Shown one piece after another: positions 16,011-24,238 of a stretch of 64,000 bases of DNA (position 1 is its first letter; each line of letters starts with the position of its first letter). The position numbers and the translations under genes are program-made. The notes below the pieces were generated by a model, which did not search any database, was not told the origin of the DNA, and saw only the letters and a program-made list of their open reading frames with translations. The DNA comes from Rossellomorea marisflavi (GTDB lineage: Bacteria; Bacillota; Bacilli; Bacillales; Bacillaceae_B): NCBI RefSeq assembly GCF_009806575.1, contig NZ_CP047095.1, positions 2,546,001-2,610,000 of the forward strand, read 5' to 3'.

Positions 16011-18731
16011 ATGGCTGGTGAGTATAAATCCAGAGAAGAAAAACGCCTTGCCCAGCAGAAACAGAAGCCCTCAGGTAAAAAAGGGAAGAAACGTTCGCTG
16101 TTCAAGCGTGTCATCTTAACATTATTCGTCATCGGGATCATCGGGATGGTCGCAGGAGGAGGGCTATTCGCCTATTACGCCTCGAGTGCCCCCGATCTTG
16201 ATGAGAAATTATTGAAAGATCCGATCGCTTCGGAAATCTATGACATGAACGGTGATCTCATCACCACGGTCGGAAAGGAAAAGCGTGAATACGCCAACTT
16301 CGAGGATATTCCAAAAGTGATGCAGGACGCGGTCCTCGCCACAGAGGATAATCGTTTCTATAAGCATCACGGGATCGACCTCATTCGCCTTGGGGGCGCC
16401 GTCATGGCCAATATTACAGGTGGCTTCGGTTCCGAAGGGGCCTCCACCATCACCCAGCAGGTGATCAAGGGATCCTTCCTGAATCCCGAGAAGACGTTGA
16501 AACGTAAAGCCCAGGAAGCATGGCTCGCCATCAAGCTCGAGCAGGATTACACAAAGGAAGAAATCTTCGAGATGTACTTCAACAAAGTGTATATGTCCGA
16601 TGGCATCAACGGAATGGCCACTGCAGCCGATTATTACTATGGTAAAGATGTCAAGGACATCAAGCTGAATGAGGCAGCGGTAATTGCGGGTCTTCCTCAG
16701 AGTCCTAATAATTATAATCCGTTTGAACATCCGGAAGCGGCCGAGAAGCGACGGAACATCGTCCTTTCCCTAATGGCTCAGCATGGAAGGATAACAGAGA
16801 AACAAAAAGAGGAAGCACAAAAGATCCCGATTACGGAAGGCCTCGTATCAAAAGAGGATCGTGCTAAAAAGAACGACAACAAATACCCTGCCTTCGTCGA
16901 TGCTGTAATCGAAGAAGTCGAAGACATGGGTGATTACAACATCTATTCAGATGGACTGAAGGTCTATACAACGGTCGATCCGAAAGCACAGGATCGCGTG
17001 GAAGAAATCCTTGCAGGTGAAAACACATCCTTCACGTATCCTGAAAAATACGACCAGCCGATGCAGGCCGGCATCACCCTCCTTGATACAAAAACCGGTG
17101 AGATCCGTGCCATCGGAGGAGGACGTGAACAGGATAAAAACGTACAGCGTGGATTCAACTATGCCACAGACATCAAACGCCAGCCGGGCTCTACGATCAA
17201 ACCGCTGATCGACTATGCACCGGCCGTTGAATACTTGAAATGGTCCACGTATCATATCCTGGATGATGAACCATATAAATATTCCGACGGAACAGAACTG
17301 AATAACTACGATGGACAATTCAAAGGTCCGATCACCATGAGGGAAGCCCTCTGGGATTCACGGAATATCCCGGCACTGAAGGCATTCCAGGAAGTCGGCC
17401 CTGAAAAAGCCGAGGACTTCGTGAATGGACTTGGGTTGAATTTCGACCATTATTATGAATCTGCCTCCATCGGCGGTGTATCACCTGGTGTCAACTCCGT
17501 CCAAATGGCAGGTGCATATGCTGCTTTCGGTAATGAAGGGGTCTATACGAAACCTCACGCCATTCAAAAGGTTGTCCTCCGCGATGGAGAAACGGAAGTC
17601 AAACCTGATATCAAACCAAAAGCCGCTATGAAAGAATATACGGCCTATATGATTTCAGATGTGCTGAAGAGTGTCATTGATAATCCAAGGGGTACAGGGC
17701 TATACGCCAAAGTACCAGGGCTTCCGATGGCAGGTAAATCAGGTACCACCAACTACTCTCAGAAAGATCGCGAGAAACTGGGAATCCCGAAAGCAAATGC
17801 ACCGGATTCATGGTTCGTCGGATATACGACCAACTATACGGCGGCCGTCTGGACAGGATATGAAAAACAATCCAACTCCCTCGATCCGACCGACAGGCAT
17901 ATTGCCCAGTATATCGTGAGTGATTTGATGAGTTCCGTACATGAAGGTGTCGACACGGCAGACTTCAAAAAGCCGAACTCCGTCGTCGAGTCGAAAGTCG
18001 AAATGGGAAGCAATCCAGCAAGACTCCCTAGCGACTATACGCCTGATGACCGCATCATCACGGAACTGTTCGTACGCGGTACAGAACCATCCAAAGTGTC
18101 GTCTGAATTCGATAAGATCGATGCACCTAGCGGACTGAATGCAAAATACGATGATAAGAAACAATCCATCAAGCTATCTTGGGATTATAAGAAAAAGAAA
18201 GACGTCACGTTCGAAGTCTCCGTTTCAATCAATGGGGAGTCGAAACAAACCCTGACAACAACGGATAAAAAAGGCTTGAATGTCGATAACATTCAAGGCG
18301 ACGGTACGTACGCCTTTGAAGTCGTAGCCATCTCTGGCGGTCAGCGAAGCGACCCTGCTTCCACGAGCGTGACGGTGAGCGGCAATGATGACGAAGAGCA
18401 AGCGGAAGAACCGGAAGATCAACCCGATGACAATGCCGATGATGGCAACACCGACAATCCTGACAACCCAGGCAATGAAGATGGCCAGGGCAACGGAGGA
18501 GAGAACGGGAACGGGAATGACAACGGAAATGGAAATGGAAATGGAAATGGAAACGGGAACGGCGGAGGAAACGATAATGGCTCCGACAGCGGAGACGGCG
18601 GCACCCCTCCAGGAGATGAGAATCCTCCTGCAGAGGGTGACGGCGATCAAGGAGGTACCGACACCGAACCACCAAGTGACGGTGGAACGACAGATGGAAC
18701 CCAAGATCAAGCCCCTGCTCCGGCCCAATAG
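16011..18731 (+). CDS. ponA: class A penicillin-binding protein 1 (PonA)
   Basis: The 906-residue bifunctional peptidoglycan synthase has a basic cytoplasmic start, a membrane segment at 33-57, a GT51 glycosyltransferase domain (catalytic E112-D113 in TEDNRFYKHHG; ASTITQQ 144-150) and a transpeptidase domain with STIK (394-397), SRN (450-452) and KSGT (576-579). A fibronectin III-like domain covers about 700-795. The last ~110 residues are a disordered acidic Asn/Gly/Asp/Pro tail with a run of NG pairs encoded by a six-base repeat. GpsB, encoded in this window, guides PonA in B. subtilis. Confidence 0.96.
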   Translation: MAGEYKSREEKRLAQQKQKPSGKKGKKRSLFKRVILTLFVIGIIGMVAGGGLFAYYASSAPDLDEKLLKDPIASEIYDMNGDLITTVGKEKREYANFEDIPKVMQDAVLATEDNRFYKHHGIDLIRLGGAVMANITGGFGSEGASTITQQVIKGSFLNPEKTLKRKAQEAWLAIKLEQDYTKEEIFEMYFNKVYMSDGINGMATAADYYYGKDVKDIKLNEAAVIAGLPQSPNNYNPFEHPEAAEKRRNIVLSLMAQHGRITEKQKEEAQKIPITEGLVSKEDRAKKNDNKYPAFVDAVIEEVEDMGDYNIYSDGLKVYTTVDPKAQDRVEEILAGENTSFTYPEKYDQPMQAGITLLDTKTGEIRAIGGGREQDKNVQRGFNYATDIKRQPGSTIKPLIDYAPAVEYLKWSTYHILDDEPYKYSDGTELNNYDGQFKGPITMREALWDSRNIPALKAFQEVGPEKAEDFVNGLGLNFDHYYESASIGGVSPGVNSVQMAGAYAAFGNEGVYTKPHAIQKVVLRDGETEVKPDIKPKAAMKEYTAYMISDVLKSVIDNPRGTGLYAKVPGLPMAGKSGTTNYSQKDREKLGIPKANAPDSWFVGYTTNYTAAVWTGYEKQSNSLDPTDRHIAQYIVSDLMSSVHEGVDTADFKKPNSVVESKVEMGSNPARLPSDYTPDDRIITELFVRGTEPSKVSSEFDKIDAPSGLNAKYDDKKQSIKLSWDYKKKKDVTFEVSVSINGESKQTLTTTDKKGLNVDNIQGDGTYAFEVVAISGGQRSDPASTSVTVSGNDDEEQAEEPEDQPDDNADDGNTDNPDNPGNEDGQGNGGENGNGNDNGNGNGNGNGNGNGGGNDNGSDSGDGGTPPGDENPPAEGDGDQGGTDTEPPSDGGTTDGTQDQAPAPAQ
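18508..18562 (+). repeat. short tandem repeat inside ponA encoding (Asn-Gly)n
   Basis: The unit GGAAAT/GGGAAC recurs about nine times with one interruption, four copies being identical GGAAAT. It encodes the NGNGNG stretch of the PonA tail, and the period of six keeps the reading frame when copy number changes. Confidence 0.85.
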
Positions 18732-18767
18732 AAAAAAGCAGCGAGTTCACTTACTCGCTGCTTTTCT
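18732..18767. terminator. bidirectional terminator between ponA and ypoC
   Basis: AAAGCAGCGAGT pairs with ACTCGCTGCTTT around a six-base loop, with A's before and T's after. It lies between convergent genes and overlaps the ypoC stop region. Confidence 0.88.
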
Positions 18768-19185
18768 TTATGGACTTCATTGCCCTGTCCTTTGCGTATC
18801 TCTTCCATTGTTCTGCAAACAGTTCCTGCAGCTGCAGGAAGGAATGGGCAAGCCTTGGATTCTGCTCGATGAATGAAAGCCTGTCCACGACGTTGTGGGG
18901 CTTCAACTCCAACCATTCCACCCTTTTCTGCCGATCCGTCAGATCGACCTCCTGCCCATTACTCCAAAACAAGAGCTGATAGAACCATAGGATGGCCCTT
19001 CTCATTTCATCTGCGCATGCAGGATCACGTGTTTTGAACAGGGTGGAAATCCCGTCTTTTCCCTCTTCCCAGTTTCGATACGCCTCTTCGGGACGAAGGA
19101 TGGACCCTTCGCATTCTCCATCGCCTTTATTCTCACCTGCTGCAAAGAGGGATATATCTGGCTGCCCTTCTGCTCGATCTTTCAT
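18751..19185 (-). CDS. ypoC: YpoC
   Basis: The 144-residue protein ends with the YpoC-type region (MRRAILWFYQLLFWSNGQ, ELKPHNVVDRLSFIEQNP, LQLQELFAEQWKRYAKDR). Its acidic first ~40 residues are variable. The ATG at 19185 overlaps the nth stop in an ATGA arrangement and follows GGTGAGG, so nth and ypoC are translationally coupled. A start 14 codons upstream would lie inside nth without a better site. Function unknown. Confidence 0.85.
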   Translation of the reverse strand: MKDRAEGQPDISLFAAGENKGDGECEGSILRPEEAYRNWEEGKDGISTLFKTRDPACADEMRRAILWFYQLLFWSNGQEVDLTDRQKRVEWLELKPHNVVDRLSFIEQNPRLAHSFLQLQELFAEQWKRYAKDRAMKSIKKSSE

Positions 19186-19844
19186 ACCCTCACCTTTTTC
19201 TTCATTCGCTTCTGCCCTTCCCTGCATAAATCAAGAAGAGGACAGATTTCACACTGAGGGGACTGTGCCTTGCAGTGATAGCGGCCGAAGAAGATCAGGC
19301 GGTGATGCGTTTCGCTCCAATCTTCGCGGGGAATCTTGCGCATGAGCGTCTTCTCGACTTCGAGAACACTGTCCTTCCAGCGGCAAATGCCCAACCGCTT
19401 ACTGACTCTCTCCACATGGGTATCAACGGCCAGGGCCGGGACACCAAAGGCGACGGACACGACGACATTCGCTGTCTTCCTTCCGACTCCCGGCAGCTTC
19501 ACAAGCTCCTCATGTTCTCTGGGGACCTCCCCTCCATATTCCTGAAGAAGGATCTCACAGAGGCTGCGGATGTTCTTCGCTTTGTTTCGGTAAAGTCCAA
19601 TGGACCTGATATCCTGCTGGAGTTCTTCCAATGTGACGGCCAAATAGTCCTCAGGTTCCTTGTATTTCTGAAAAAGGTTCTTTGTCACCTTATTGACCAA
19701 GACATCTGTGCACTGTGCAGAAAGCAGGACGGCGATGACGAGCTCAAAAGGATTTTCGTGTACAAGCTCACAATGAGCGTCCGGGTACATGACCCTCATT
19801 TCATCCAAACATATGGCAATCTGTTTATTGTTAAGCAAAGACAT
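19182..19844 (-). CDS. nth: endonuclease III (DNA glycosylase/AP lyase)
   Basis: The 220-residue base-excision repair enzyme removes oxidised pyrimidines and cuts the strand at the resulting site. It has the helix-hairpin-helix LPGVGRKTANVV (117-128) with catalytic Lys123, catalytic Asp141 in AVDTHVERV, and the 4Fe-4S ligands Cys191, 198, 201 and 207 with C-X6-C-X2-C-X5-C spacing. AAGGAGG precedes the ATG. It lies in the dnaD-nth-ypoC order of B. subtilis but a terminator separates it from dnaD. Confidence 0.97.
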   Translation of the reverse strand: MSLLNNKQIAICLDEMRVMYPDAHCELVHENPFELVIAVLLSAQCTDVLVNKVTKNLFQKYKEPEDYLAVTLEELQQDIRSIGLYRNKAKNIRSLCEILLQEYGGEVPREHEELVKLPGVGRKTANVVVSVAFGVPALAVDTHVERVSKRLGICRWKDSVLEVEKTLMRKIPREDWSETHHRLIFFGRYHCKAQSPQCEICPLLDLCREGQKRMKKKVRV

Positions 19845-19910
19845 ACAGCCTCCTTATCACTTGTAAGGGATCACCGGTTACGCAGTGATGCCCCTCTCCT
19901 TTGCGTTTGA

Positions 19911-19940
19911 AAAAAGACCGGCCATGATGGCCGGTCTTTT
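19911..19940 (-). terminator. terminator between dnaD and nth
   Basis: GACCGGCC pairs with GGCCGGTC around ATGAT; on the minus strand a U-run follows. A's on one side and T's on the other allow both directions. Confidence 0.82.
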
Positions 19941-19945
19941 ATGCC

Positions 19946-20656
19946 CTATTGCTCCAACCAATTATAAAATGGAACCGACTTGCGCTTCCCTTCTGATTTG
20001 ACTTCCTTCGGTGCAGCCGCTTTTTGATGCGGACGGAAGCGCTGGCTTTGGTTACGGGCATCCTCGATGGTCTTCACGCCATTTTTCTTCCATTCGAATA
20101 AAATGCGATCAATATATCGAAAATTAAGCTTCCCGGAGATGACAGCCTCCCTCAGGGCAGCCTTGATGATGGTCGGATTATGCTCATCCTGATCAAGCCA
20201 CATGGCAAGGGTCTCGCACTCAAGGGGGGAAAGGGGACGAGCGAATTCCTGTTCGAACACGGAATAGATGTCCGCCTCTTCCTCCATCGCCTGCACGGTC
20301 TGCTCCCTCTTATCATCCAGAATGACATGGTCCGCCAGTTTACTCCATAGTGGTGTCAGGCTGTAGCGTTCGAAGAGGATGCCTTCCTGGGAAGCTCCCT
20401 CTTCGATTCCGAGGAATTGATGCTGGATCAGTTTCCTCAAAAGGGAAGAACAGTGCTCAGCACTTAAGGTCATGCTTTCCGAAAGGTCAGTTGGTGTCGG
20501 GAACTGATTCCCCTTATCCATATGCCCGTAGATATTCAGTAATAGGACAAGCTCGGTTTCATTCAATCCGAGAGCTTGATAATGTTTCAATAATAAATGG
20601 GGGATGTTCAATGTCCCTTCCTCGATCCAGGACACCATCAGTCGTTTATGATCCAT
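19946..20656 (-). CDS. dnaD: primosomal protein DnaD
   Basis: The 236-residue protein is the Bacillus replication-initiation/restart protein that remodels DNA and helps load the helicase. It has an N-terminal winged-helix domain (residues 1-100, including LNETELVLLLNIYGHM) and a C-terminal DnaD domain (FEQEFARPLSPLECETLAMW, KLNFRYIDRILFEWKKNGV) followed by a basic, unstructured tail. The ATG at 20656 follows TTAGGAGG; earlier codons in frame have no site. Confidence 0.95.
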   Translation of the reverse strand: MDHKRLMVSWIEEGTLNIPHLLLKHYQALGLNETELVLLLNIYGHMDKGNQFPTPTDLSESMTLSAEHCSSLLRKLIQHQFLGIEEGASQEGILFERYSLTPLWSKLADHVILDDKREQTVQAMEEEADIYSVFEQEFARPLSPLECETLAMWLDQDEHNPTIIKAALREAVISGKLNFRYIDRILFEWKKNGVKTIEDARNQSQRFRPHQKAAAPKEVKSEGKRKSVPFYNWLEQ

Positions 20657-20739
20657 AGTACTAACACCTCCTAACCAGTATATCATGGCTATGGGTCATT
20701 TTCTCATATTACAGGGTGTTTTTCTTTTCCATGTCGCCT

Positions 20740-20781
20740 TAAAAAAAGAAGGCCATCCCGTGCACTATGCACAGGACGGCG
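20740..20781 (-). terminator. asnS terminator
   Basis: On the minus strand TCCTGTGCA and TGCACGGGA form a stem extended by GCC/GGC, followed by a seven-base U-run. Confidence 0.8.
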
Positions 20782-20787
20782 TTTTCC

Positions 20788-22080
20788 TTACGGATATAGA
20801 CGGTTCAACAGACGCGGGAATGGGATGGTTTCCCTGACATGCTCCACGCCGCTGATCCAGGCAACGGTACGCTCAAGACCAAGTCCGAATCCTGAATGAG
20901 GAACTGAACCATACTCCCTCAATTCAAGATACCATTTGTATGCATCCGTCGCGAGATCGTGTTCTTCGATGCGCTGCTTCAACAGTTCGGCATCATGGAT
21001 ACGTTCTGATCCACCGATGATTTCCCCGTATCCTTCCGGTGCGATCAGATCGGCGCACAGGACAACATCATCACGGTCTGCATCAGGCTGCATATAAAAC
21101 GGCTTCAATGAAGTCGGGTAGTGCGTGATGAAGACCGGTTTATCGTAACTTTCGGCAATGGCTGTTTCATGTGGCGCCCCGAAGTCATCGCCCCAGGTGA
21201 TATCATCGAACCCTTTCTCATGAAGAAGTTTGATGGCATCATCATAGGAAATGCGCGGGAACGGAGCTTTGATCTGTTCAAGCTTGCTTGTGTCGCGTCC
21301 AAGACGCTCGAGCTCTAGCTTACAGTTTTCAAGCACACTCTGCACGATGTAGGACACATACTGCTCTTGCACTTCAAGGTTTTCATTGAATGTGACAAAA
21401 GCCATTTCCGGTTCGATCATCCAGAACTCGATGAGATGGCGTCGGGTCTTGGATTTTTCCGCACGGAATGTCGGACCGAAAGAGAAGACCTTCCCGAGGG
21501 CCATGGCTGCCGCTTCCATGTACAGCTGTCCGCTTTGAGAAAGATAAGCGTCCTCTTCGAAGTATTTGGTTGCGAATAGCTCAGTGGTTCCCTCCGGTGC
21601 ACTTCCGGTGAGGATCGGCGGATCCACCTTCACGAATCCTTCTTTATTGAAGAATTCATACGTTGCCCTGATGATTTCATTCCTTACCTTCATCACGGCG
21701 TGCTGCTTGCGGGAGCGCAGCCATAAGTGACGGTGGTCCATGAGGAACTCGGTCCCGTGCTCCTTCGGTGTTATCGGGTAATCCACGGCTTCATGGATCA
21801 CTTCGACATCCTTCACCTGAAGCTCATATCCGAAAGGTGAACGTTCGTCTTCCGTCACGACACCTGTCACATAGAGGGATGTTTCCTGAGTAAGGGATTT
21901 GGCCTTTTTGAAGATGTCCTCTTCGACTTCGGCCTTGACGACGACACCCTGGATGAAGCCGGTACCGTCACGCAGTTGTAGAAAAGCGATCTTGCCGCTG
22001 GAACGTTTGTTGGCGAGCCATGCACCGATGGTCACTTCTTCCCCAACAAAACGATTAACTTGAGATATTGTGGTTTTCAC
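20788..22080 (-). CDS. asnS: asparaginyl-tRNA synthetase
   Basis: The 430-residue class IIb synthetase charges tRNA-Asn. It has an OB-fold anticodon-binding domain (residues 1-100, [20 protein letters not shown]) and a catalytic domain with [21 protein letters not shown] (motif 2) and [11 protein letters not shown] (motif 3). Translation starts at GTG, with GGAGG nine bases upstream. It has its own sigma-A promoter (22125-22153) and terminator. No T-box is present in the short leader. Confidence 0.96.
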   Translation of the reverse strand: MKTTISQVNRFVGEEVTIGAWLANKRSSGKIAFLQLRDGTGFIQGVVVKAEVEEDIFKKAKSLTQETSLYVTGVVTEDERSPFGYELQVKDVEVIHEAVDYPITPKEHGTEFLMDHRHLWLRSRKQHAVMKVRNEIIRATYEFFNKEGFVKVDPPILTGSAPEGTTELFATKYFEEDAYLSQSGQLYMEAAAMALGKVFSFGPTFRAEKSKTRRHLIEFWMIEPEMAFVTFNENLEVQEQYVSYIVQSVLENCKLELERLGRDTSKLEQIKAPFPRISYDDAIKLLHEKGFDDITWGDDFGAPHETAIAESYDKPVFITHYPTSLKPFYMQPDADRDDVVLCADLIAPEGYGEIIGGSERIHDAELLKQRIEEHDLATDAYKWYLELREYGSVPHSGFGLGLERTVAWISGVEHVRETIPFPRLLNRLYP

Positions 22081-22124
22081 GATTTATTCCCTCCAAAAAC
22101 TTATACACATATGTATCGTACCCT

Positions 22125-22153
22125 ATTATACCTTCCCGATCATCGTGTCGCAA
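22125..22153 (-). promoter_or_regulatory. asnS promoter
   Basis: On the minus strand TTGCGA (22148-22153) is 17 bases from a perfect TATAAT (22125-22130), 45 bases before the GTG start codon. Confidence 0.8.
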
Positions 22154-22162
22154 CAGATTGGG

Positions 22163-22187
22163 AAAAAGAGCCCCTTCAACAGGGGCC
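22163..22187 (-). terminator. aspB terminator
   Basis: GCCCC pairs with GGGGC around TTCAACA and is followed by UUUUU on the minus strand, just after the aspB stop. Confidence 0.75.
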
Positions 22188-22192
22188 GATCC

Positions 22193-23383
22193 TTACTTGC
22201 TGCGGTCTACAACAAATGTGTGAATCCGTTTCAACGCTTCCTCCAGGGAATCAAGGCTGGTTGCATAAGACAAGCGGATATTATCCGGTGATCCGAAGCC
22301 GGAACCGGGGATCACCGCCACCTTCGCTTCCTCAAGAAGTGCCTTCGTGAAGGCATCCACATCTTCATAGCCTGTCATCTCTGCCGCTTTCTTGACATTC
22401 GGGAAAAGGTAGAATGCCCCTTGGGGCTTAATGCACTGGAATCCAGGAATGGCATTGAGCTTCTCGAACAGGATGTTAAGCCTCTCTTCGAATGCCTGCC
22501 TCATATGTTCCACAGGTGCTTGATCCCCTTTATACGCCGCGATGGCTCCGTATTGGGACGTAGTGGTCGGATTTGAAGTCGAATGGCTTGCAAGATTCGT
22601 CATCGCCTTGATGATCGTTGCATCACCCGCCGCATAGCCGATCCTCCACCCTGTCATGGAATGGGACTTCGACACTCCGTTGATGACGATGGTCTGATCC
22701 TTGAGCTCCGGTGACAGCTGTGCAATCGAGATATGTTTGTTCCCATCATATACAAGCTTCTCATAGATTTCATCCGAAACGATAAGGACATCATGTTTGA
22801 TGCACGCTTCACCGATCGCACGAAGTTCTTTCTCGGAGTAAAGCATCCCCGTCGGATTGCTCGGGGAATTCAGGATGAGGGCTTTCGTTTTGGACGAAAG
22901 CACCCCTTCAAGTTGCTCAGGTGTGATTTTATATTCGTTTTCCTCTTTTCCCTCGACCATCACCGGGACACCTCCGGCGAGCTTGACCTGCTCAGGGTAG
23001 CTCACCCAATACGGAGTCGGAATGATGACCTCATCCCCTTCGTCCAAGAGCACCTGAAACAGGGTATAAAGGGCGTGCTTCGCACCGCTCGTCACGATGA
23101 CTTCACCGGGGCCATACTCAAGTCCCTGATCAGTCTTGAATTTTTGGATGATGGCTTCCTTGAGGGCAGGAGTACCGCCTGATGGGGTATACTTCGTCTG
23201 ACCGCCGACCATCGACTCATGTGCCGCCTGGATGATATGGTCAGGGGTGTTGAAGTCGGGTTCACCTGCTCCAAGTCCGATCACATCGATTCCCTGCTGC
23301 TTCATCTCTTTCGCCTTGGCCGTAATGGCCAGTGTTGTGGAAGGTGTTAGTGCACTTACTCGTTGGGCTAATGAAATGTTCAT
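22193..23383 (-). CDS. aspB: aspartate aminotransferase AspB
   Basis: The 396-residue class I/II aminotransferase converts aspartate and 2-oxoglutarate to oxaloacetate and glutamate. It has GLGAGEPDFNTP near residue 37, NSPSNPTG (172-179), the SDEIYEKLVYDG segment and the PLP-binding Lys239 in VSKSHSMTGWRIGYA. It lies downstream of ypmB with a short gap, in the B. subtilis order ypmA-ypmB-aspB-asnS. Confidence 0.95.
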   Translation of the reverse strand: MNISLAQRVSALTPSTTLAITAKAKEMKQQGIDVIGLGAGEPDFNTPDHIIQAAHESMVGGQTKYTPSGGTPALKEAIIQKFKTDQGLEYGPGEVIVTSGAKHALYTLFQVLLDEGDEVIIPTPYWVSYPEQVKLAGGVPVMVEGKEENEYKITPEQLEGVLSSKTKALILNSPSNPTGMLYSEKELRAIGEACIKHDVLIVSDEIYEKLVYDGNKHISIAQLSPELKDQTIVINGVSKSHSMTGWRIGYAAGDATIIKAMTNLASHSTSNPTTTSQYGAIAAYKGDQAPVEHMRQAFEERLNILFEKLNAIPGFQCIKPQGAFYLFPNVKKAAEMTGYEDVDAFTKALLEEAKVAVIPGSGFGSPDNIRLSYATSLDSLEEALKRIHTFVVDRSK

Positions 23384-23400
23384 CGTGACTCACTCCTGTA

Positions 23401-23880
23401 TTATAGATTTTCTATTTTTTTCCACCATTCTCCATTGGAGAACAGCATATAGAAATAATTCAGTTGTTCCTGATCATCAAGGTACGTAATTTCCCATACT
23501 GGACCGACGGACTCATAGCCGAGACGCACGGAAAGAAGTTCCTTTGGCTCGATCTCACTTTTGAGCTTTTTGACGGCTTCTTCCTTCGAGATGCCACCGT
23601 CCCAGTCCCTCTCGATGATTTCCCCTTTACCTTCAGGAACCCATGCAACCTTTTTCTTGCCGTTTTCATCCTTACCGATGATGACGGAATAGGCTTTGGT
23701 TCCGTTATAGAAGCTTGTATCATCGATTTTGGTGATGCCCGTTTCATCCTTGACGCGGTCGATTGCCGCTTCCGATTGTTTATGGAGCGGGCTGCGTGAG
23801 TTTTTATAAATCAAGAAGGCCGAAGTGCCACCAATGAGCACGAAGGCAATCACGATTATCGTTATCCATTTTTTCATCAT
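23401..23880 (-). CDS. ypmB: YpmB, membrane-anchored PepSY-like protein
   Basis: The ~159-residue protein has one N-terminal membrane anchor (KKWITIIVIAFVLIGGTSAFLIY) and an extracellular part with two PepSY/DUF5590-like repeats (EAAIDRVKDETGITKIDDTS and ISKEEAVKKLKSEIEPKELL). Such domains are often linked to regulation of peptidases or cell-wall enzymes. A GTG followed by three ATG codons (23886-23877) makes the start uncertain by up to three residues; spacing from AAGAG favours the later ATGs. Confidence 0.85.
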   Translation of the reverse strand: MMKKWITIIVIAFVLIGGTSAFLIYKNSRSPLHKQSEAAIDRVKDETGITKIDDTSFYNGTKAYSVIIGKDENGKKKVAWVPEGKGEIIERDWDGGISKEEAVKKLKSEIEPKELLSVRLGYESVGPVWEITYLDDQEQLNYFYMLFSNGEWWKKIENL

Positions 23881-23890
23881 CATCACTCTT

Positions 23891-24061
23891 TTATGTACGA
23901 TAGATTGTTAGTACTGCCACCTGCTGATCTTCCGGATCAAGTGCGAGGCCAAACATATAGTCGTCTTTCTTCAACGTCCTGTTCAATTCGTCTACCACTT
24001 TATAAAGGTTATCCGTATAGTCGATCCGAAGGGTAGATAATATTTCGATCTTACTTTCCAT
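23891..24061 (-). CDS. ypmA: YpmA (DUF4264)
   Basis: The 56-residue protein (MESKIEILSTLRIDYTDNLY ... VVDELNRTLKKDDYMFGLAL ... VAVLTIYRT) matches the YpmA/DUF4264 family in length and sequence character. GAAGGAGG lies six bases before the ATG. It ends five bases before the first ypmB start codon, so the two are coupled. Function unknown. Confidence 0.88.
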   Translation of the reverse strand: MESKIEILSTLRIDYTDNLYKVVDELNRTLKKDDYMFGLALDPEDQQVAVLTIYRT

Positions 24062-24238
24062 GATGTTCCTCCTTCATCGATTGGTATGTTACATTCTACA
24101 CACATTATAACAACATTTCTCCTTCGTGTAATCGAAGAATGTAAAAACTTCACTCCATATGTTCATGCACTTTCTGGAGGGGTGAATCCGTTTGCCATAA
24201 CCCGGCCCCTTCCCCGGAGGCTTTCCTGTCACCGGGGT

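Noticed and set aside
18508..18562. The regular repeat in ponA as a CRISPR-like array.
   Set aside because: The unit is six bases, has no spacers, and codes for an Asn-Gly tail in frame.
22081..22124. A T-box leader before asnS.
   Set aside because: The leader between promoter and GTG start is only about 35 bases, far too short for a T-box.
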